Shown here: positions 51,839 to 63,035 of the stretch, piece by piece
How positions within the stretch are numbered: position 1 is the first letter of the stretch
How the letters are laid out: each line of letters begins with the position of its first letter
The notes under the pieces: model-generated
The model's database searches: none
What the model was told of the DNA's origin: nothing
Seen by the model: the letters and a program-made list of their open reading frames with translations, nothing else
Made by a program: the position numbers and the translations under genes
Origin: Pleodorina starrii
Lineage: Eukaryota; Chlorophyta; Chlorophyceae; Chlamydomonadales; Volvocaceae
Length of the DNA: 64,000 bases
Reading direction: 5' to 3'
Assembly (NCBI GenBank): GCA_030267565.1
Contig: BRXU01000013.1
Coordinates: 598,001 to 662,000, forward strand

Positions 51839-53751
51839 TCAGAAGACAAGACCTCTCCGGAGCAGCTCAGACTCTAGCGCCTCCGCGCCTTGAAAGAGAA
51901 TGCCGTCAAGACCCGCTGTGCACGCTGCTTCCACGTTTACCTGCAAAGGGCGAATCAGTAAAAAGGAAAGTGAGCCATCGAGGACAGCCCCAAAATCAAG
52001 GTCTGGCATGCAGTGGGCATCAGTATGCAAGGATCGGCGATCGAGCATCCAATGTAATTTTGGCTCCACCAACAAGCAAGTTTGCACATAATTAATTACC
52101 TTGCGGTCGTCCACGAAAATGAGATTCTCCGGCCGCTGCTGCAGCGTCATCACGCAAACCTCGAAAGCCTCCGCCGCCGGCTTCCGAAAACCCTGACAGG
52201 GCACAAGAGAGCGCTTCAGTTGTTTTCTGGGCATGTGCGTGTGCGCGCAGAACCAGGCCCTCAAAACAGGTGATAGTAGATATCGTGGCCATGCGGGAGG
52301 ACCCAAAACCATCCGTATTCATAAGTTGCATGATAACATCTCAGCGTCAGCGTGGTGTTAACTGCCGCCATCGTGCCTCCAGGAAAGGTTCAGAAGCCAA
52401 GCGTTCAGAATTCGTATTCTTTTCATAAGCGGGGCCAGCCTTTGATCGGGGCCAGCCCCTCAAAATGGCAGAAAATCATCATTTCCGATCCTGGAGCGTG
52501 CGGAGTAGCGGGAAAACGCGCGCCCGTCCAAGCGGTGCGGGTGTTGTGCACGTGAAACCCTCAATTCTGAGCCCATGGCTGATCCCTGGACGCCCACGCC
52601 CAATTTCTCACACGCCCACGATTGCCTCACGCGCATATGCCCAAACCGTCCTCGCACCTTCATCGGCCCCTCGCACGACACGAAGGTCCACTTCATGTAC
52701 TCAGAGGGCCGCAGCTTCTCCTCAATGAGGCGAAACCACGAAGGGTAGTTCGACATGGCGTGCAGCTCGTAATTAGCAGCCTTGAGCCGACCCAGGAGCG
52801 CCTCCATACCGTCCAGGTAGCGGTACTTGGACGCCTGGTAGATGGACAGGCACATACCATGAATGCGAGGACGAGGTCATGAGCAGTCCTAAACGGCGAC
52901 GGCTAGAAATTAAAGGTCACGAGGTCAGTGCTAGACGGTATTAGCAATGGTGATGGTTGTGATGAGCTGTCCCGCAGGTCCCCTGGCCACAGCATCCAGT
53001 GCGGGATACCGTGGCGAAATAGGAGGAGAGCCTACTGGCAAGAATGGCGTTTTTGCAAGTCCATCTGGGTTGCTGGGGCACGGAAGGCAGCCTCCAGAAA
53101 CCGGTCTGGTCCTGCAATACCGAAACCCTTCGCCGAGGGGTCAGGCCGACTGAACGCACTTTGGCTCGACAATCGCCCGTTCGCTTCACCGGGAGTCCTT
53201 GAAGAGCAGTGATCAGCAATATTAAAACAATATTAAAACCGAGAAGTCGATCGCAATAGCGAAACCCACCATCATGGCTTTCAGCGCGGCGCCGTCGACC
53301 TTTCGCCCATCCGCGAAGAACTTGGCGAGCAACTCGTCTTCTGAAATGGAACCGCACTCAAACTCAACCCATGCCGTCGGGTGCTTTGATGCAAGCAGCT
53401 CCTTGAAGGACCTGAAGAGGCAGCAGGAAAGGAAAAACACGATCATTCGCTATCCCAACAAAGCTCGCCAGACGAAAACTTGAACGTGCAAAGATGCGCT
53501 CTTACATCTCAAAGAAGATAGGCATGTCGTGGAAGAACGGATCATAGACCACAGTGTCCTGTCCACGAGAGATGGGAGGCCAGCAGAGTGGCGCTCACCG
53601 CGAGAACAATGATCAGGCAGTTCGTATGCCCCCTTACCATGATGTCCATCAGGATCACAGGACGCTGCGCCCCTGAAGATGCCATCGCGCTGCAACGTAA
53701 GTGGCCGTGCTTGGGCGGCGGCCGCCTGCGACAACAGGTACCAAAATCCAT
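51839..53751 (-). CDS. FHY1-like: HAD-family FMN hydrolase-like phosphatase, 6 exons
   Basis: Minus-strand exons: 53638-53751, 53506-53558, 53270-53411, 52658-52834, 52100-52192, 51839-51940. They total 681 bases, giving 226 residues, with every junction in phase. HAD motif I is LMDIMDTVVYDPFF (nucleophile and general-acid Asp), motif II is LHAMSNYPSWFRLIEEKL, motif III Lys is in GFRKPAAEAF and motif IV is LIFVDDRKVNVEAA. The mid-region KHPTAWVEFECGSISEDELL and the overall order follow the plant plastid FMN hydrolase AtcpFHy1, which dephosphorylates FMN to riboflavin. Length is close to that enzyme. The short Arg-rich N-terminus (MDFGTCCRRRPPPKHGHLRC) could be a plastid transit peptide. The frame stays open upstream of this Met, so an alternative upstream start via another exon is possible. 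It is divergently arranged with the gene at 54222, so the two may share a promoter. Confidence 0.88.
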
Positions 53752-54221
53752 CGGTTCGCAGCCCGCCGCCGATTTGATTCGAAGGCGACCGCGCTGTAAA
53801 CATATAGCTTAGTAGCTCACCTACTCCATCGACCGACAAGCCGGCTCCGACACCTTAGTCCGAGTGAGCCAAGCATTCACCACAAGAGCCAACCGTCCAT
53901 ACAAAACTGGATGCGGTCAACATACAAGCGATGCAATCGACACTGCCCGAAATGCTGGGAAAGGCGCAGTTTTGAATACAACCGGAGAGAGCTGCCGTGC
54001 AATGCCGTACCTCGTTCGATTAGTCGCTTTTGACTTTCAGTCGGCGTCCTCTTATTCATTATCCTTGTATAATTGGCGCCCTCTCAGATTCAAAGCTTCC
54101 AGTGTGATACAGCAAGTGCGCATACATTCCGACTTTACGTTTGTCGTGTTGCGCTAGTTGCCTAGCGGTGGGCGCTCAAGCTGCTGGAAATAGTGTGCCT
54201 TCACTGAGTATATTATCCAAC
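53752..54221. promoter_or_regulatory. Putative bidirectional promoter spacer
   Basis: 470 bases separate the proposed start codons of the minus-strand FMN-hydrolase-like gene and the plus-strand conserved gene. No other gene fits here, so both promoters must lie in it or in overlapping 5' UTRs. A TATATTA word lies ~15 bases upstream of the 54222 ATG, too close to be a normal TATA box. Confidence 0.5.
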
Positions 54222-57200
54222 ATGAGGACTTGCTTACGCGGCGTCGGCCGCGCTCACAGTCGCGCTCAGAGGCTGCACAGGGGCCATACGCTTAGCGCGC
54301 CTCTCACCGGGACAGGTGCTGGCAATCGCTATGTTGCGTCTAAGGCGATGACGGGTAAGCGAGCGCTTTCGACGGCTCCGGTCTGCGAACGTGGTCTGCC
54401 GGCGCTGGACCGATCGAGGCTGTCACCGCGGCAAGCCCAGTTATAAGCATTCTTGCGTTTGCCAGAAGTGGCTTTGGAGCACGATATCCCTGCTTGTGGT
54501 GACTGGGCTATCGTGTCGGGCCTCAAAAACTTGGACTGGACCGACTCGTGTCGGGAAAACGCTGCCGCATCCCCTGACCGTCGGCATGCGCTCTGGATGC
54601 ACTGTCCTGGAACCAAGATTGACAAGCTGGCGAAGGAACCTGACTGGCAGCCACATCAGTCGCGCCAGCCCCCCAGTCAGCCGAGTCCGCTCCCGACCCA
54701 CATCCCTGCACCCCTTGCTGCCCTCCCTTCCGCCCGGCCCCTGGCCCTGCCACGGCGCTCCCACCCACCCACCCTGCCCTGCCCTTACCAGAAACGTCGG
54801 TGTTCCTCGAGGAGATTGCCGTGTCGCAAACACCCAAGCGGCTGCAGGGCCTTATGCGGGTGAGGCACTAGCGCGGTCCCATGGGTCGGTTAAGGGACGT
54901 AGTTGTGTTTGTTATACACAGTGGGCTAAGACCCTGGGAAGTGTACCGTACATGCAAAGGGACGTGTCGTCACGGCACGTGCAACGTGTCGTGTCGTGCA
55001 ACGGAGCGCACCCAGGCGCTGGCGGAGTGCGAGGAATGAAGCTGCGCAGCTGAAGGATGTCGGAAAGGGGGCGGGGAAGGAGACACGGCAGGCGCGGCCT
55101 GCGGTTCTCTTATCAGCTGACACATCATGGGCGCCGGGGGGCGGCAGCCCTGCGACCACGATCTACCGTATTCCCAGCTTTTACCAGTCTCTTCGTGCCG
55201 GTGTCTTAACACTTGCACCCGCGCGCCCTGGAATGCTTTGTTGCAACCAGGCTCCTGCGCCCAGGCTCTGACCCGACCTGACCTGACACAGCTGCTGTGA
55301 TATTTGTGTGCCGCTCGTCGCTGATGTTTCGCTCCGGAACCAGGATTTTCACTGAAACCACGACACGACCGTTGATGTTTTTGTTGTTTGGTTATGGTGG
55401 TTTTTGTTGTGGCAGGTGCTGGAAGTTCAAGGCGGCGTCTCGCTGTCGCCAGCCGACCGGCGGGGCCTGCACCCGCTGCTGGTGCCGCTGTCCGCGCAGG
55501 GCGAGGACGTGACGTGCCTGCTGCGCTGGCCCGAGCCGTCGCAGAACAAGGTACGGCACAACGAGGCGCCGTACCTGTGGACAGGCTCCTTGACGCGGCG
55601 GCATGGCGTTGAGGAGGGGTGTGACACGGTGTATGGAAAGCGGGGCGTAGGGAAGCGTTAGGGGCGGGGAGATGACCAGGGCACAGCTGCGGTAAGGCTC
55701 GCGCCGCTCCGTCCGATTTCCTTACCCCGCCCCGCCGTCTCCTTCTCCGCTGCGATATTTTCTTTATACCCCGCCCCCTCCCAACGGTGTCCCCGACTAC
55801 GCCCGTTTGAACAGAACATGCCGCTTCCCGTGGTGCGCATGACCCGTGGGTCGGTGGGCATGACGCTGGTGGCTCGCAGCGTCGACGAGTACCTGCACCG
55901 GTGGGTCCTCGGGGTTCCGGGTTGTGGGTGCGAGACAGGCTGGGCCCATGGGCGGGCGATGCACGGTGGGTCGGCGGGTCGGTGGGTGGCGGACCCCAAC
56001 TCCTGGAGTGACGGACTGGAGGGTTGCATGGACGACTCAGGGTGAGCAATTCCCGAGCATCCGATCTCTGTTTAAGTACACTGCCATACCAACCGTTGCC
56101 GTACCAACCGCAGGTTGTTGGCGGAGGAGGACGTGACGGCATCGGCTTCGGAGAGCGGCGCCGCCGCTGACCGGCCGCTGGCCGCCGCCGTCGGGACGGA
56201 TGCGGATGGGCTGTACCGCACCGGTGACGTGGCGGCGGCGGGGCTGGGCGGCGGCCGCGCCGGCGGCGCCGCGACGGCGGGGCAGCAGCAGCAGCCGGGG
56301 CCGGGGCTGGCTATGTATCTGATCCGCAAGGCCGGCATGTTTCCGGATGTGTGCGAGGGGCTGGCGTTTGGACACTTGGGCCGGAAAGACCAGGTATGGA
56401 GGGGCGGGGCGGCGCGCGGCGGGGTCGGCGGAGGGGCGTGTGGACATGGGTCGAATGCAATGAAGAGGGGACGGATTGGGGTACAAACGTCAGGCAAGCA
56501 GACTGACAGACAAACAAACAAAGGACCGAGATAGACGAATGGGCTCCAGAGGACTTCTGGCGGGATTCGGTGGACCGGGAGTCAACCTTGCGACGCGTCT
56601 GTTGCGGCGGAAGAGCTGGGGCCACGACCGGAGTCGAAGAAGGGCATCAGATGGACGGCTGAGCATCAGCATCAACGGCCATGCTCATGCGGCGAATGTG
56701 CGCGTTCCATCGTACCGCTGCCGTACCGCTGTGCTGTGCTGCCGTACTAACCGACGTGCAGACCTCTGCCATGGTGGCGTCCGAGTGGTACATGCGCAAC
56801 AACCACTTTCCGGGTTGGGCCCGGCCGTACGAGTTTGCGTCGGAGCTGTTCGGCACGTTGGGGCGGCACGAGGAGGCGCGCGACTTTGCACGGTGAGTGG
56901 CTGGCGTGGCTTGGCGGGGCAAGGCGAGGCAAGGCAAGGCACGGCGCCGCGGGCCTGGCAAGTTTGTTTAACGTTGTTCTTGTGGTGGTGGTGGTGGTGG
57001 TGGTGGTTTCTCCGGAAGTTGGTGAGTTGGTTAGAGGCCGTTGAAGATACGGTTACCGCACGCAGTCTGCAGTCACGCTTGCAGCCTTGCGGGCCCCCTT
57101 CGCGCCGTATTCCCTGACAAGACAAGACAAGACAACATGCCACTAACCTGCCGCTTACCTGCCACTGACCTGCTACTTACCTGCTTGCTTGCTTGGTTTC

Positions 57201-57819
57201 CGCCTCGCAAACCAATCGCACGGCCACACGTAGCATGTCGCTGCGACTGCCCTGGTGGACCCTGCGTGCGCCCTTTGCGACCGTCGCCACCACCGCCGCT
57301 CTGCCGGTTGACGCGGAGCGGGTGATGTACCTGCTGAGTGAGGAGGCGGCGGCGGCGGCGTCCGCAACTGTCAACCGATTCAACTACAAGGAGCCCAAGA
57401 GCGCAAAGCAGGTTCGTTATTCGGTTGGGCGTTAAGCGGGTTTTGCGAAGATGGGGGCCGTGTGGAATTTGGTCGGTAGTATCAGCAACATCACTAACAA
57501 TCTCGTTTGTCGCTCAATTGCGGTTTTTTTTCGGGTAAAGATGTTATGCCTCCTAATGGCCATATTGGGTTAGTTTGTTCGCCGGAGTCGAATCGGTTGC
57601 TTGGCTGCAACTCTTCTTCTTCTTCTTTCTTATCCCTCCACCGCCCTCCCTCGCTCCCTGCCCCCAACCCCACAGTTGGCTTTGGAGCGCGCCACCGCGC
57701 TGATGAACCGCGTGGTTGCCGGGGATCTGGAGTCGTACGACGCCATTCGGGAGCCCCTGGCGGAGGCCTACCTGGAGGCGGGGCTCAACGACGTCGCCAA
57801 CTTCATCCAGGCGGCTTGA
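54222..57819 (+). CDS. Conserved protein, probably organelle-targeted, function unknown
   Basis: Plus-strand exons: 54222-54354, 54792-54859, 55416-55550, 55815-55900, 56114-56393, 56762-56892, 57234-57411, 57676-57819. They total 1155 bases, giving 384 residues, all in phase. The N-terminus (MRTCLRGVGRAHSRAQRLHR) is Arg-rich with no acidic residue, typical of a plastid or mitochondrial transit peptide. Next come ETSVFLEEIAVSQTPKRLQG, EVQGGVSLSPADRRGLHPLL, a segment NMPLPVVRMTRGSVGMTLVA, an Ala/Gly-rich insert, and a helical region with EWYMRNNHFPGWARPYEFA, FGTLGRHEEARDFARMSLRL, PWWTL and a C-terminal AREPL-type helix (YDAIREPLAEAYLEAGLNDV). The helical part suggests TPR-like packing. I recognise it only as a protein of the conserved plant/algal type and assign no reaction. 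Splice structure and lack of low complexity in most exons make it a confident real gene. Confidence 0.85.
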
Positions 57820-60371
57820 GCTGTACGGCACTAGCGACGGGTGTGAAGGCGGCATGAGCAGTACGGCACTAGCGACGGATGTGAAGGCGGCATGAACGGT
57901 AATAGCGGCTGTTACTGTGAAGGGGAGATGAGCGTTGAGACTTGAGAGTGTGGTGTGGAAGCATCCTAGGCGGCCTCAATGGAGGAGGGCGAGGCGGTGC
58001 GAGGGGGGTTGGACGTGGACACGAAAGTATTAGGGTTGCTTGGGGAGAGTGCGCCGGATGGTCTGTCCGCGTAGCGGACGGGAAAGCAGAAGAGCAGCGA
58101 TCTTCAGTGCGATTTGTGCCTTCTTATCGGCTCGCCCATGAATACGATTTCGATCTCGTCCCCTGCCAGCAACACGTCAGGCGTCGGATGGGTATGTGTG
58201 TGGGAGGGGCTGTTGGAGCGAGGTAGTGGGCAGGAGCCGACTCTTGGTGGGGACTAGGGAGCGGGGGAGGAGGTAACGCTCGGTGGTGGCGAGGGACGAG
58301 CCGGGATGGGGGGCGAGGAGTACGGGGCGTGATAAGTACCGGGCGAGAGAAAGTGCGGAGTTGCGAAGGTTTCCCCCTGAGGCGGCAGGGGAATGAACAG
58401 CAGTGAACAGCCTACAGGCGAGAGGACAGCAGCGGGGTTGAGGCGGCGGGGCAGGTATATCGTATAAATAATTGCGGTGTGGTGCAGGCACACACTGGCA
58501 CATATGTGTTAAAGTGGGAACAAAAACCGTCAAGAGGGGCGCTGTGCTCGCTGCTGCTGCTGCTTTTAGTGCCCTTACCTCGTCGCCCCGAGCGCGGAGC
58601 ACGGTTGTGTCTCAATATGCCGTACAAAACGGCTCGCATGCGGGGGAGAGTTCGGCCTTAACGACAGCCCCGTATTTTTGCTGCTTTTTTGCTTTTATTG
58701 CCACCTGGCTCGTCGTGTTGTTTCCCGGTGGATTGATTGTTGGCTGACGTTCAACCTAGCTTGGTGCGACTCGCTTGATACGTCTTGGGAGTTGGGACTG
58801 CCCCCGGCGCTAGATTCTCGTTTCGGTGGTCCGCGTGTTACGGCGGAACCGAGGTTTTGGTTGGAGGACCGGCCCTGTCATTAATGTCTGCAATGCCTTT
58901 GAAGGGGCCATCGTCGGGCCGATCGTCGGTCGATGATTGGTTGAAGGAGGTTATTTGCATGATTCAAATTGTTACATCGATATTCAGTCGTAGCACGTCG
59001 TAACGAGCAGGCCGGCAAAATCATCCAGGCTCAGCCCGCCAAATTGGGAAAGCGTCGTTGGTGTACCTCAAAACCTACTGAACAATGAAGTACCGAACGA
59101 ACCTACAAGGTGAGCATGTTACGAGGACGGGAAACGCAGCGACCGCGTCGACGCGTGACCAACCTGACCGCTGGACGGACCAGGACGGACGAGCACGCCC
59201 GACAACACAACAACGGCATGGCCTGAGAAGAGGTTTCAGGTGCGCTGTCATTCGTGGCGTCTTGCTGGGGAGCTGGCGGGCCCGGCCTCGTGCGGTGGAA
59301 AACGGGCGTCTGCAGTGGCTCCGGGAATTCAGAATGTCCGCTCTTTGACCTTCGCAGGTAATAAACAGCTGCAGCAGTAATGGTGCCTTGCTGTCTTCCG
59401 AAGCCAGTGTGCGTGCGTTTGCGGCTGGCAGTGTACGGTGTACAGCAGCACGCACGCGGTATCCGAGCGGTACCTGAGTACGAGCATCACATCCCGAGCT
59501 CTCCCTCCCATTTGTCTCCAGCGTTACGACACCGCAGCGGCAGCAACAGCGGCAGACAGGCGTGAAAGCAATGTCGCCGTCGTCTTACCTTCCGCCGTCC
59601 CTGCATATTCGTTCCGTCAGTTGCCCAACTTGCCCCGACCAAGACTTCGCGAATGCAAGCCAGGCTTAGCCAAGCAAACTGCCGGCACTTCAAGCCGGTG
59701 CCTGCTCGCCCTGGTTCGGCCAGGTTCGGCCGTCCCCAAACAGGGGACGGAACGCGGAAGCCTTACGAGCTGCATATAATGACGATTACGCCCAAGGAAT
59801 GCAGTTCGCGATCGCGTTTTTTTCGAAACGGTCGACACTAATTATACGACACAAGGCAAAAACTGAATGAAATGTAGCAGTTGCAAGTCGGCGGACCCCA
59901 TCGGGACCCGAGTTCAGTCGCTAGCGGAGAGCAGGGCGACAATCTGCCATTGAGGTACTGAACTAAGGACGGCTTCAGCCTACGTAGCTGGTGCCTTTTT
60001 ACCAACACGGATGGTTTCGTGGCGTAGTGTGGCGGCACAGTACGGATGGCAGACTGCGCAGCCGTCGCCAAATTTGGTAACGAATCTGAAGCCAGCGCAT
60101 CTGAAAGAACAGTTCTTGGTGCAATCTTAATGTGAATACCGTGATATATAAAACATAAGGCACGAGACATTGTGTATTATGTACCCTAAAATTATACCCG
60201 GCCCCACGGACGGGCCACGTCCCCGTACCGGACGGGCGCGGGACGTGCTCGGACGGGGCGCCCAGTGTGAGGCGGTTATACCGAGTTGTCTGAGCGCACG
60301 CGCCACCTCTTTTTTCCAATCAAAGTCCAATCGATAGCTGAAATTAAGACGCGTCTGCATATGTAAAAATC
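57820..60371. other. Intergenic region before the LINE, no gene recognised
   Basis: About 2.5 kb with no splice-supported gene. It should contain the 3' UTR of the 54222 gene and, near its right end, the 5' end of the retrotransposon. The exact LINE boundary could not be set because a 5' target-site duplication can only be matched with the missing 3' end. Confidence 0.5.
57823..57898 (+). repeat. 38-base tandem duplication in a 3' UTR
   Basis: Two copies of a 38-base unit (beginning GTACGGCACTAGCGACGG) start at 57823 and 57861, just after the stop at 57819, differing at only a couple of positions. It looks like a recent local duplication. Confidence 0.85.
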
Positions 60372-60485
60372 TTGCAAACGCGCGAGCCGAGCACCCTGAC
60401 GTGCACCTTGACCGGACGCCGTACCCGCTCGCAGGGCCGCGAAGTACCAGAAGTACCAGCAAAATGCCCAGCTAATGCCCAGCTA

Positions 60486-61538
60486 ATGCCATCACCGGTT
60501 AGATCACCGAAGTCGGGACGGAAGGGTAGCAAACGTTTCAACAGTCCTCAGAGCGACAACTGTTTTAGCTCCAAGGCTCAAAGACTAGACGCCCAGGTAG
60601 TTGCCAGACGCCAGGAGCTCCGTGCAGAGTTTGAAGCCGCCATGAGCCAACCTCTCACGAGGGCGGACCTCGACGCTGTCCTAAGCGCGGCGATGGATAA
60701 GCAACGTGTACTGTTCACTAAGGAGGTGGCTGACAAGTTGGCGGAGGGGTTCGACAAGTTGAAGGTGGACGTGACTGGAGAGCTGGTAGTCATCATTGAA
60801 CAGAAGATTGATCAGAAAATGGAGCAGCTGTACCGCCCGGGAAAGCTGCTTGTTCGGGCTCCTCCGGCGATCATTGAACAACTGGCCTCGACATTGGACA
60901 AAGCGCTCCAGGACACCAGCTGCTTTGGCAGGATACACGTCGACGTCATTCCCCGGCTGGATTCTCGCGCGGCGGCACCAACTATCCAGCTTACAGAGGC
61001 CGGGCGCCACGCAGGCTGCGCGATGGCGGATGTGGTGTTCAACGCGGACAGCCGGGGCCGCGTCATCACCGCGCTCAGACACGTTCAGAGGCAGCTTGGG
61101 GGGGCCACCTCCAACAACTTCGTGTTCCAGGACTCGCTAACGAAGCGGGGCCTCGAACTCAAAAAACAGCGGACGCCAACTTTCGCCCGGCTCCGGAACG
61201 AGGAGAACCGGGTCGTACGCTGGGTGAACGGCGTCGACATTCAGGTCAAGGACGACGGGGTCTGGCGGCCCTACAACGGACCATGGCAGCCTAGCAACAC
61301 GGAGGGCCGCAACGGCAGCGCGGCGGGCGTCGGCGGCAGCGCGGCGGGAGCCAGCAATGGACAGACGGCGGGCGGCAACCGCAATGCGTCAGGAGCGAAT
61401 GCCGCGCCGCTCGGAGGTGGGACCGGCGGGGGCAGTGGCGGCGGGCAGACCAGGGTGGCTCTGGGGCGCGGGCGAGGGCAGGGTGGCGCTGGTGGCGTCC
61501 CCGCTCCGGGAACCTCTCCGATGGACACTCGGGTTTAG
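60486..61538 (+). CDS. LINE ORF1 protein (nucleic-acid-binding/coiled-coil)
   Basis: 350 codons from the ATG at 60486 to the TAG at 61536-61538. The start was chosen as the first in-frame ATG. The frame is open upstream to about 60372 without another ATG. A basic N-terminus (SPKSGRKGSKRFNS) is followed by helical, coiled-coil-like segments (ADKLAEGFDKLKVDV, VVIIEQKIDQKMEQL), a middle region and a Gly/Ala/Asn-rich tail ending in RGRGQGGAGG. No zinc knuckle is visible. By position it should be the RNA-binding chaperone that packages the transcript. Two tiny upstream ORFs (ATGCCCAGCTAA at 60464 and 60475) precede it in a tandem 11-base repeat. Confidence 0.75.
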   Translation: MPSPVRSPKSGRKGSKRFNSPQSDNCFSSKAQRLDAQVVARRQELRAEFEAAMSQPLTRADLDAVLSAAMDKQRVLFTKEVADKLAEGFDKLKVDVTGELVVIIEQKIDQKMEQLYRPGKLLVRAPPAIIEQLASTLDKALQDTSCFGRIHVDVIPRLDSRAAAPTIQLTEAGRHAGCAMADVVFNADSRGRVITALRHVQRQLGGATSNNFVFQDSLTKRGLELKKQRTPTFARLRNEENRVVRWVNGVDIQVKDDGVWRPYNGPWQPSNTEGRNGSAAGVGGSAAGASNGQTAGGNRNASGANAAPLGGGTGGGSGGGQTRVALGRGRGQGGAGGVPAPGTSPMDTRV

Positions 61539-63035
61539 GACCCTTCCCGGAGTAATGAACCGCTTCGCATAATTCAGTGGAACTTGCGGGGCGTTACGGA
61601 ATGGAAATTAGAGCAACGCGAGCTTCTCAATCTCGCACTGCGGTACGACATTGTCGTGCTTACTGAAACTCACGGGACACTCACGGGCCGACTTTCTCGA
61701 CTTATACCGGATGGGTCGCGGTGTTTTTTCGCTGGTCGTTCAAGGGATCGTGGGGGTGTCTGTGTTTGGGTTCATCAACGCATCGCGCGCTACGTAACGC
61801 ATTGCACGTCGTCTGATGCCCCTAGGGGCATGAACAGTGTTTGGCTGCGGCTCCAGGGGGACGCGTTGGACCTCGGTGGTAACGGGCTGGTCATCGGTGC
61901 TGTCTATGCCGCACCTCTGGGGTCTCGTGTTTATTCGTTGGGTGGTCGCAGTTCGCAGGATAGCGTAACGAAGGGTGTCATGGATAGGGTTCGCGCTCTG
62001 GTGCGGCGTTTTCAACAGCCTGGCGACGAGGTTCTGATGTTGGGCGATCTCAACGCCAGAGTTGCTGGAGCTAGCGAGCTTCCCGATGTCGACGGTGACG
62101 CGGAACTAGCAGAATTCACTCAAGCGGAGCTGGGGCAGGCCAACCTTTTGCGCGCCATCCCTCCACGTCGGTCCGAGGACACCTCAGATAATGTTTTCGG
62201 GCGGGCGCTGGCGGCCCTCTGTCAGGAATTGGAGCTGGTTGTTTTGAATGGTCGAGTGAACGGTGATCCTCAAGGCGCGTGCACGTTTTGGAGTCCTGCG
62301 GGACAGGGGCGTAGCATGATAGATTTGTTTGTCGCATCTCCCGCCCTGTTCTTCCGAGCGGATCGTCTGCAGGTCACGAACATACCCGTTGCGCAATCAG
62401 GAGTGAAGGTGGGCAGCCTCATGAGCGATCACTGCCCGGTGTCGCTTGACCTGAGGGTTCTGAGGCAGGGCGCCTCCCCAGCGGGTAGATCCAGTCCCAG
62501 AGCGCGCTTTGACGTGCGGCGCAAAGCCCGGTACGCTAGTCTTTTTGCTGCGGATGATGCCCCCTCTGTCCGGCGAATCGCCGACGCTGTTAACAAACTT
62601 GGCGCCGAGCTGGATAGTACGGCGGTTGTTGAGGTTATCACGATGGCGTGTTCGGCAGCGTTGGAAAAGGCTTTCGGGGGGCGTCTCAGTAGGGTCCGGC
62701 GGGTCAGGGAGGATCGGGATGCTCCTTGGTGGACCGATGAGTGCGCCACCGCCCGTAATGCGATGCTGCAGCACAAAGCCTATATGAGGGCGCACGGGCT
62801 TCTGGCCGACGAGCAAGCGCGGCTGGTCTTCTCCACGCTGCGTACTCGCTACCAGAGGCTTAGGAAGGATGCTCGCGCCGCGTATAGTGTCTCCCATTTC
62901 ACGTCCTTTCTGGAGGAGTGCAAGGGCGACCCCCGCGCACTGTGGCGACGGCTCAATCAGGGTTTGAAACCCGACTGCCCCATCCGCGATGTCAATAGTT
63001 GGCGCGAGTATTTCGACGCGTTATATATACAATGA
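61539..63035 (+). CDS. LINE APE-type endonuclease region
   Basis: This frame continues directly from ORF1 past its TAG with no frame change and no in-frame ATG until 61828. It runs LRIIQWNLRGVTEWKLE, VVLTETHG (catalytic Glu), MLGDLNARV, MIDLFVASPALFF and SDHCPVSLDL, the ordered motifs of an apurinic-like endonuclease that nicks the target site. After it come a linker and a helical segment leading to RT, ending at a TGA at 63033-63035. The stop is caused by a frame change in a TA-rich run, because the RT homology continues in the +1 frame. Translation would require readthrough of the amber codon, a non-AUG start such as TTG 61584, or reinitiation. Confidence 0.85.
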   Translation, partial: DPSRSNEPLRIIQWNLRGVTEWKLEQRELLNLALRYDIVVLTETHGTLTGRLSRLIPDGSRCFFAGRSRDRGGVCVWVHQRIARYVTHCTSSDAPRGMNSVWLRLQGDALDLGGNGLVIGAVYAAPLGSRVYSLGGRSSQDSVTKGVMDRVRALVRRFQQPGDEVLMLGDLNARVAGASELPDVDGDAELAEFTQAELGQANLLRAIPPRRSEDTSDNVFGRALAALCQELELVVLNGRVNGDPQGACTFWSPAGQGRSMIDLFVASPALFFRADRLQVTNIPVAQSGVKVGSLMSDHCPVSLDLRVLRQGASPAGRSSPRARFDVRRKARYASLFAADDAPSVRRIADAVNKLGAELDSTAVVEVITMACSAALEKAFGGRLSRVRRVREDRDAPWWTDECATARNAMLQHKAYMRAHGLLADEQARLVFSTLRTRYQRLRKDARAAYSVSHFTSFLEECKGDPRALWRRLNQGLKPDCPIRDVNSWREYFDALYIQ

